Positions 58,206 through 64,000 of a stretch of DNA of 64,000 nucleotides are shown here, piece after piece. Each line of letters opens with the position of its first letter. The stretch's first letter is position 1. The notes under the pieces were generated by a model. It ran no database searches. It was not told where the DNA came from and saw nothing but the letters and a program-made list of their open reading frames with translations. Both the position numbers and the translations under genes were made by a program. The DNA is from Hydra vulgaris (taxonomy: Eukaryota; Cnidaria; Hydrozoa; Anthoathecata; Hydridae). The stretch is taken from positions 11,096,501 through 11,160,500 of the forward strand of contig NC_088926.1 in NCBI RefSeq assembly GCF_038396675.1, written 5' to 3'.

Positions 58206-59255
58206 TTAGTAAAGTAGACGGCGTAAAAATCGCTAAATGCATTTTTATAGCCACGGCATTAATTTTTGTCTAAAATCTCCCGATTGCCAGTTTGCGCGTG
58301 TTTTCAAACTCACAGACATTATAAAAGGAAACCACGTAAAAACAACTATAAAATTTTAATAGACCAATCAATATCAAAAATTTCTGCGAGTGGTTTCTAT
58401 CGGTATAGACATTTTGCGCTAAACTTGTGTTTGATTTATAAGAAAACAAGCGTATAAATTATAAAAGCTATATATACTTCATTCTGCCATTTTTTAATTA
58501 TATTTTGAGATTATACTCTCATAATGATAACATAATACCAAATTGATATTTGCAGAAAAATTACTACAAAAAACGGACACTCCAATTATAATTATACTCC
58601 TAAATAAAAATTAATTATTAAAAAACCAAAAATCTCTACGTAATATAATTTTTTAAACTTAAAATTTGGTAAAAAACAAGTATTAAATAATCTCCGAAAA
58701 TATTTTAAGGAAATTACGAAATATAAGTAATATAATTAGTAAATAAAATAAAAGGTAAATTCTTCTTAGAACTTGCTGCTATTAAAAATATTTTAAATTG
58801 ACTTGTAGTTTGTTTTTTTTTCTCCTTTTATTTAGCCTTACAAATATTTACAAGTTCCGTGTTTTAAAATATATATAAAAATGGCAAGGACGAGAAGAAG
58901 ACATATTTGCCTTATCACCAAGTCCCTTGTTTTTTCTAGACATTTATATAAATACATTGTAACTAAAATTAAAAATTAAAAATCAGAGAAAAAAGCAAAA
59001 TGTTTCAAAGAAGTTAGTATAAAATGCAAAATAGTTAAAGTCTTTCAAAGTTGTTTTTAATACAAGTTAAAGAAGTAGTTTATTCTCAATAACATGAAGA
59101 ATAACTTACGGTCATGCAATGCTATATATATTCAAATTTCAAAATTATTCATTAAAGTAAAATTTTAATAAATCATTCAAGGAAACCAAAACCAACAGCA
59201 TAAAAAGAAAACATGAAAAATGAAAACATAAAGGTTAATTTATAATCAGAAGACA
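58206..59255. other. Gene-free AT-rich sequence
   Basis: No supported gene. Positions 58,880-58,935 contain the GC-richer block GACGAGAAGAAGACA ... CTTATCACC shared with 9,085. Confidence 0.4.
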
Positions 59256-59257
59256 CT

Positions 59258-59411
59258 ATATATACATATATATACATATATATATACATATACATATATA
59301 TATATATATACATAAATACATATATATATATACACACATACATATATGCATATATACACATACACACACACACATATATACACATACACACATATACACA
59401 CCCATACACAT

Positions 59412-59474
<63 letters not shown>

Positions 59475-59502
59475 CATATACACACACATACACATACATA
59501 CT
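59258..59502. repeat. Compound (TA)n(CA)n microsatellite
   Basis: About 245 bases of TA/CA/CATA repeats. Open frames across it encode Ile/Tyr/Val/Cys repeats and are not genes. Confidence 0.95.
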
Positions 59503-61884
59503 TTTTCATAATATAATTGAATATAATGTATATAATTAAAGACTTTAGACATTTTCAGACAAACAAAGCATGCACTAATAGATAATTTTCAAATATAACA
59601 TTTTTATAGGTAGATTTAAAACAAATTCTCTGTTTTTTCATTATTTAAAAACATTATTTAGTTGGAGGTTGTTTTAACTTTGTTGCAGGAAGGTAAGTCG
59701 TCAAGTACAGCCTGCTAATACCTAAAAAACATAAATAAAAAATTACTACTGTCCTATTAATTTATTATACACGTTCTATTTTCATTCAATTTGTAAACTC
59801 TTATTCATAAATCTACACATTGTAATTTGCCTAGCTTGATGAACAGCCGAGCTTTAGATATTTTGTTGTGGATTAAATAGCTAACCTAAGGCTTAACTTA
59901 ATCTTATAGAATAACTTAAACTTAAACCAAACTTAACCTTAAACCAATAGAACTACTATATACCTTAATTTATTCAAAATAAATAAAAAGCATGACGCTA
60001 AGAAAGGTGTCATCTTATTGATATTTTTATAACAGGTAATATTAGGATTACCAGACGTACTCTTTTTACGAAGGAGCGCGCGCTAAAATATGTTTTTGAT
60101 CCTAGTGAATTACATTAAGTTCTTAATTTTGACGTTTGCCGTCGAGATGAAATTCTAGTATGATTGGCATGTATGATATGTCATGTAGTTAAGCAAACTC
60201 TCCTACAAAAAAAGAGGACGTATGGTCATTCCAGGTAATATTTATCAAAACTAATAGAAATAAGTTATTTTTATACTTTGAATATGCTATCTTTTTCATT
60301 AAGGTTATATCTTGAAAAGATATAAATAAAATCCAAGTTTAAAAAAATATGTTAATTATTATGAATAAAATAATTTCTGAAATCGAAATATAATCAAAAT
60401 GCAAAAGGATTTTCAGAAACCAAATGAAACTATCACCATCATCAGCAAAAAAATTGTTTCTTGTTCATTCTTTTTTGATATTTGTCAAATTTTTTTTAGA
60501 AAAAGCCATACAACTGAGTAGCTTTGCAAGCCACAACGCTTGCAGTACCAATTTTGCAATTCTGTGGTACCTATTTTGAAATTCACAATACTTGCTTAAA
60601 TCATGGCTTTACTTAGATCAAATACAACAAACAACAAGGTTTATAATAATCTGAGACCTTGTATTAGATTATTATGATGCTTATAGTACCTACAAAATGC
60701 TTTTGATTTGAACATCCAACATATAAATGGATATTAATAAAATATAATTAGATGAAACACAGCTTTTTAACATATACACCAACATATGTATGAAAATTTA
60801 TTAATAGAAAACATTTAAAACTGTAAAAAAAGAAAACTCCGTTAACACTTCAGTTCATTACTAATATAATGTAAAAGTTAATACAAACAGTCTGTTTGAA
60901 TATACAAATTATAATTCCTAATTTTAATAACAATACTTATATTATATTAAAATGAAAAGTAGTATTTAGTGTGTTTACATATCCTAATAACACGATAAAG
61001 TAGAATAAACATAAACTTACTTCATAAAATGATTTGATGGCATTTCTCGGTTAAACACGGACAACACTGATGTGTAGTTACACGTTGCAAGTTAAGTTAT
61101 TTGTAAACATTTTTTCATACTATTTTATATAGTATAATAGTATACACTTTTAAAATTTTATAATAGCATACAATTTTAAAATTTAATGAAAACATAACTT
61201 TGAAATGAATAAATAAAAAATAAAACTATTTATACCTACAAATAAATATTAAACAAAATAAAACTATTTATTTCTACTAATAAATATTATTTTTACAAAA
61301 CGTATTTCATCGACTATAAAATTTTTTTAAAAATTTTATAAATGTCAAGTGACAAATAAATTTTATAACATTTACGTTATAACATACAAGATAAAGTCTT
61401 TATTAAAAAAAAGCTTTTTTTTTCAATTAAATATTAAATTTTCTTTTTAAATGACTGCCAATTTTCTGAAAATTAGTCAAAATCTCAGATAGAAACATCG
61501 GAGATAAACCCCTATTTATCTTTTACTTCATTTATAAAAAAATTCCACAAATAGTTCTTTGTGTGTTAGATCCATATTTAGTTAGAGATTTTAAAGTTAA
61601 TTCATTATTTTAGGTTTAAAGACTTTTTGAAAATCAAAAATGTCAATTTTTACAAAAAAAAATATCTCAAGATATATTTATTAACTATCAAAATCTCTAG
61701 CTAAAAAGAAGGATTTTAATGTAAGTATCAATTTCAAATGTAAAACTATGTGTATAGATGAAGTAACATACTGGTTTATCGAGCATCTTTTTTTAGACTT
61801 ATCATGATATAAATAATAGGAAGAATGTATAAAAATATATTCTTCCATAAACAAAAAATATTATTCATAATTTAACATATTAAC
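59503..61884. other. Gene-free AT-rich sequence
   Basis: No supported gene or recognised element in about 2.4 kb. Composition is uniformly AT-rich with A/T runs. Confidence 0.4.
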
Positions 61885-62402
61885 CAGAGTTGTTAAGAAT
61901 GCCAAAAGTAACAAGGCCAAGGCTGCATGTTACAAGGCCAAGGCCAAGACCAAGGCCAAAAGTTACAAAACCAATGCCAAGAGCAAGAGTTTTAAGGTCA
62001 AGGCCAAGGCCTACGCAAACATTTTCAAGACCAAAGGCTTAAATTTTTGCCTAACGTTAAGGCCGATTATTAACAAAACTGTAGTTAACAATTGCTGTGA
62101 CAACAAACCACACGTTGCAAAAATAAACCAAGGTTATGCGCAAAATTCTACGAAGTCAATAAGAAAACATTCCTGTAGATATGTATGTAAGCCGAAAACA
62201 AAAGTACATAAAATAAAGAATGACAAAAATACATAAAGTTAAAGAAATGAAAAATTTTCATTTCTTTAAATTTATGTATTTTCTTTTTAAGGCCAAGGTC
62301 AAATAAATTTAGGCAAGGCCAAAATTTTCAAGACCAAGACCGAGGCCAAGGACTTAATTTTTGGCCTTAAGACAAGGCCAAGGCCAAGGACTAGCAACTC
62401 TT
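61885..62402. mobile_element. hAT-type MITE with CCAAGG-rich ends
   Basis: Termini CAGAGTTGTTAAG (61885) and, inverted, AAGAGTTGCTAG (ending 62402); flanks ATATTAAC and ATATTACC (7/8), an 8-bp hAT-type duplication. Both ends hold many AAGGCCAAGGCC hexamer arrays in the same strand sense, possible transposase-binding repeats. No coding capacity. Confidence 0.78.
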
Positions 62403-62659
62403 ATATTACCACATTAAATCATTCACTTTTTGATTTATTAAGCTATGAACCTTGGTACCTTAACTGCATATTTTAGAATAGACTGAACAAAACGTAAAAC
62501 ATTTTTTTAAAATGTAGATCTTCTTTAAGCTAATTGACTCACATATGCGTGTGCGTATACACGTTGTATATAAAGCACTCTAATTTTATATCGTATATAA
62601 AACACTTTAATGTATATATAAATAAAAGAATAGTATTAACATAACCATATATCGTATTA

Positions 62660-62757
62660 TATTAAGTTGTATATGGTACGATTAAGTTGTATGTGGTACG
62701 ATTAAATTGTATGTGGTACGATTAAGTTGTATGTGGTACGATTAAGTTGTATGTCGT
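62660..62757. repeat. 20-bp tandem repeat, five copies
   Basis: ATTAAGTTGTATGTGGTACG repeated with single-base differences. Confidence 0.9.
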
Positions 62758-62939
62758 TACGCGCAAACTAAATTTTTAACGTTAACTAAACTTTAGTCAA
62801 TTAATAGGTACTATTGTTTTTTTGAAAAAGTTTGTATAAATAAATATTTTCTAAATTAGAGGGTAAATTAAACATTTCGTACCCTCAGTATAATCTTGTT
62901 CTATCTACAAATGTAATAAATAAAATGTTCTATCTAATA

Positions 62940-63020
62940 CATAAAATAAATACAAAAAAAATGTATATATATAAATAAATATAATGTTCTATGTAATATA
63001 ATACATTATATCAGGTAGGA

Positions 63021-63051
<31 letters not shown>

Positions 63052-63240
63052 CTTTTTGTATTTATTTTATATAATAATATATTAGAAATAATATAATAAA
63101 AATATATATATTAGAAATATATAATAATATATTAGAATAATATATTAGAAATATATTAATATTTATAACAACATATTATAACATATTAGAAATAATATAT
63201 TAAATAATATATAAAGCATAATATTTTAGAAAGGACATTT
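62940..63240. repeat. AT-only repeat patch with (TA)n
   Basis: (TA)n at 63,028-63,052 and degenerate AATATATTAGAAATAATA units around it. No gene. Confidence 0.75.
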
Positions 63241-63499
63241 TATTTATTACATTTGTACATAAAACAAGATAATACTGAGGGGACGATTTGGTAGAGAGAT
63301 TACGGTGGTAGAGCTAGAAATAATATGAAAAATTCTTAAAAAATAGTGCATACTGTTTAACTTTGATGTAATCAACCTTTTTAGATTTCACCTCAAATAT
63401 CATAAATAATGAGTGCTTCAAGAAATAACATTAAAGTATCTAAATAGCAAAATTTTGGACAATAGAAGAAAATTTTTTAAAATAGAAATCGTTATATGA

Positions 63500-64000
63500 T
63501 TGCAGCAGAAAAATAGCAGAAAAGCAGTCCGAGTTCCATTTTCAAGTAGTGGTAGTGCAAGAAAATTACTGCCACTGATTTGTGGAAATCAAGTTGTAAA
63601 TGACACTGTGAATAAAGATTATTTCATACTTATCAATTTTTCAATTTTAATTGATATCGTGAAAAGTGTTAGATGTCCAGATTGTTACAGCCTTGTTACC
63701 GTTGTTGATAATCTTTCCAAGTGCATAGGTTTTGCCCATTACCTTGAAATCAAGTGTAGTTTATGTGAATGGAAAAAAAATTTGTATTCTTTTAAACAGA
63801 GCAGTAAATTGAATGGAAATACAGCCCAGGGTAGAAAAACATTTGAAGCAAACACAAAAAAGATAACTGGATTTTGAAAAATAGGTAAATCTATGAAAAA
63901 CTTTAGTCGCTGTATGAGTTTACACTGTTTGACAGCTACTCCATTTAAAAAACTAAATATAAAAATATCAAAAGCTCACAATAAAACTGCTAAAGATAGT
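63500..64000 (+). pseudogene. Second Kolobok/Mutator-like transposase, runs off window
   Basis: Reads NKDYFILINFSILIDIVKSV, the RCPDC ... CSLC zinc-binding blocks (63,673-63,765), then a linker and GFEKIG-type start of the NNR/G.G region interrupted by TGA at 63875; the frame continues as NFSRCMSLHCLTATPFKKL and KISKAHNKTAKDS to the window end. The layout C..C, C..C, then a short-helix block matches the transposase at 56 kb but is a different subfamily. The open frame upstream of 63,560 has no good ATG. Confidence 0.6.

Overview
The window is very AT-rich eukaryotic DNA, dense with (TA)n tracts and nested mobile elements: hAT, pogo/Tigger, Penelope, Jockey/CR1-type, an LTR retrotransposon, a Helitron, a Kolobok/Mutator-like element, MITEs and SINEs. 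Composition, short introns and element mix all suggest a Hydra-like cnidarian nuclear genome; that identification is inference. I recognise no intact ordinary host gene. Nearly every coding trace belongs to a mobile or virus-derived element, and most are broken.

1-15.6 kb is the most unusual part. It is a compact, decayed, virus-like gene block. It holds an adenovirus-type cysteine protease pseudogene (adenain/PRO, the maturation protease of adenoviruses, adintoviruses and Polintons), several small arginine/lysine-rich core-like proteins on the minus strand, a cluster of degenerate paralogues, a five-copy ~50-bp minisatellite and a tRNA-like sequence. A plus-strand array (9.6-15.4 kb) of small genes follows, each preceded by a T-rich tract ending in AG and an A-rich leader a few bases before the ATG. 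Three of these look like domains of animal death and NF-kB signalling: death-domain-like proteins, a TRAF-like protein (Cys/His fingers, coiled coil, MATH domain) and a death-effector-domain-like protein. The rest include a tandem triplet of unknown paralogues. No DNA polymerase, integrase, capsid or packaging ATPase is visible; they may lie left of the window or be lost.

15.6-26 kb holds (TA)n repeats, a Penelope-type reverse transcriptase with no visible GIY-YIG domain, a ~36-bp minisatellite, a large palindrome related to Penelope ends, and a minus-strand pogo/Tigger remnant. 26.8-35.6 kb holds two hAT elements (one with a perfect, one with a near-perfect 8-bp target duplication), a Penelope element with a C-terminal GIY-YIG domain, an internally deleted hAT and a small inverted-repeat element.

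36.07-50.01 kb is one LTR retrotransposon opened up by later insertions. Its ~162-bp 5' LTR is split by a 5.3-kb Helitron, whose pre-insertion site survives uninterrupted in the 3' LTR. Its gag is interrupted by a minus-strand Jockey/CR1-type element, and its 3' untranslated region by a second, truncated one. gag zinc knuckles, protease, RT, RNase H and integrase remnants are readable. 50-64 kb holds MITEs, hairpins, minisatellites, a tRNA-derived SINE, a Kolobok/Mutator-like transposon carrying a nested MITE, a hAT-type MITE rich in CCAAGG, and a second transposase of the Kolobok/Mutator-like type running off the right edge.
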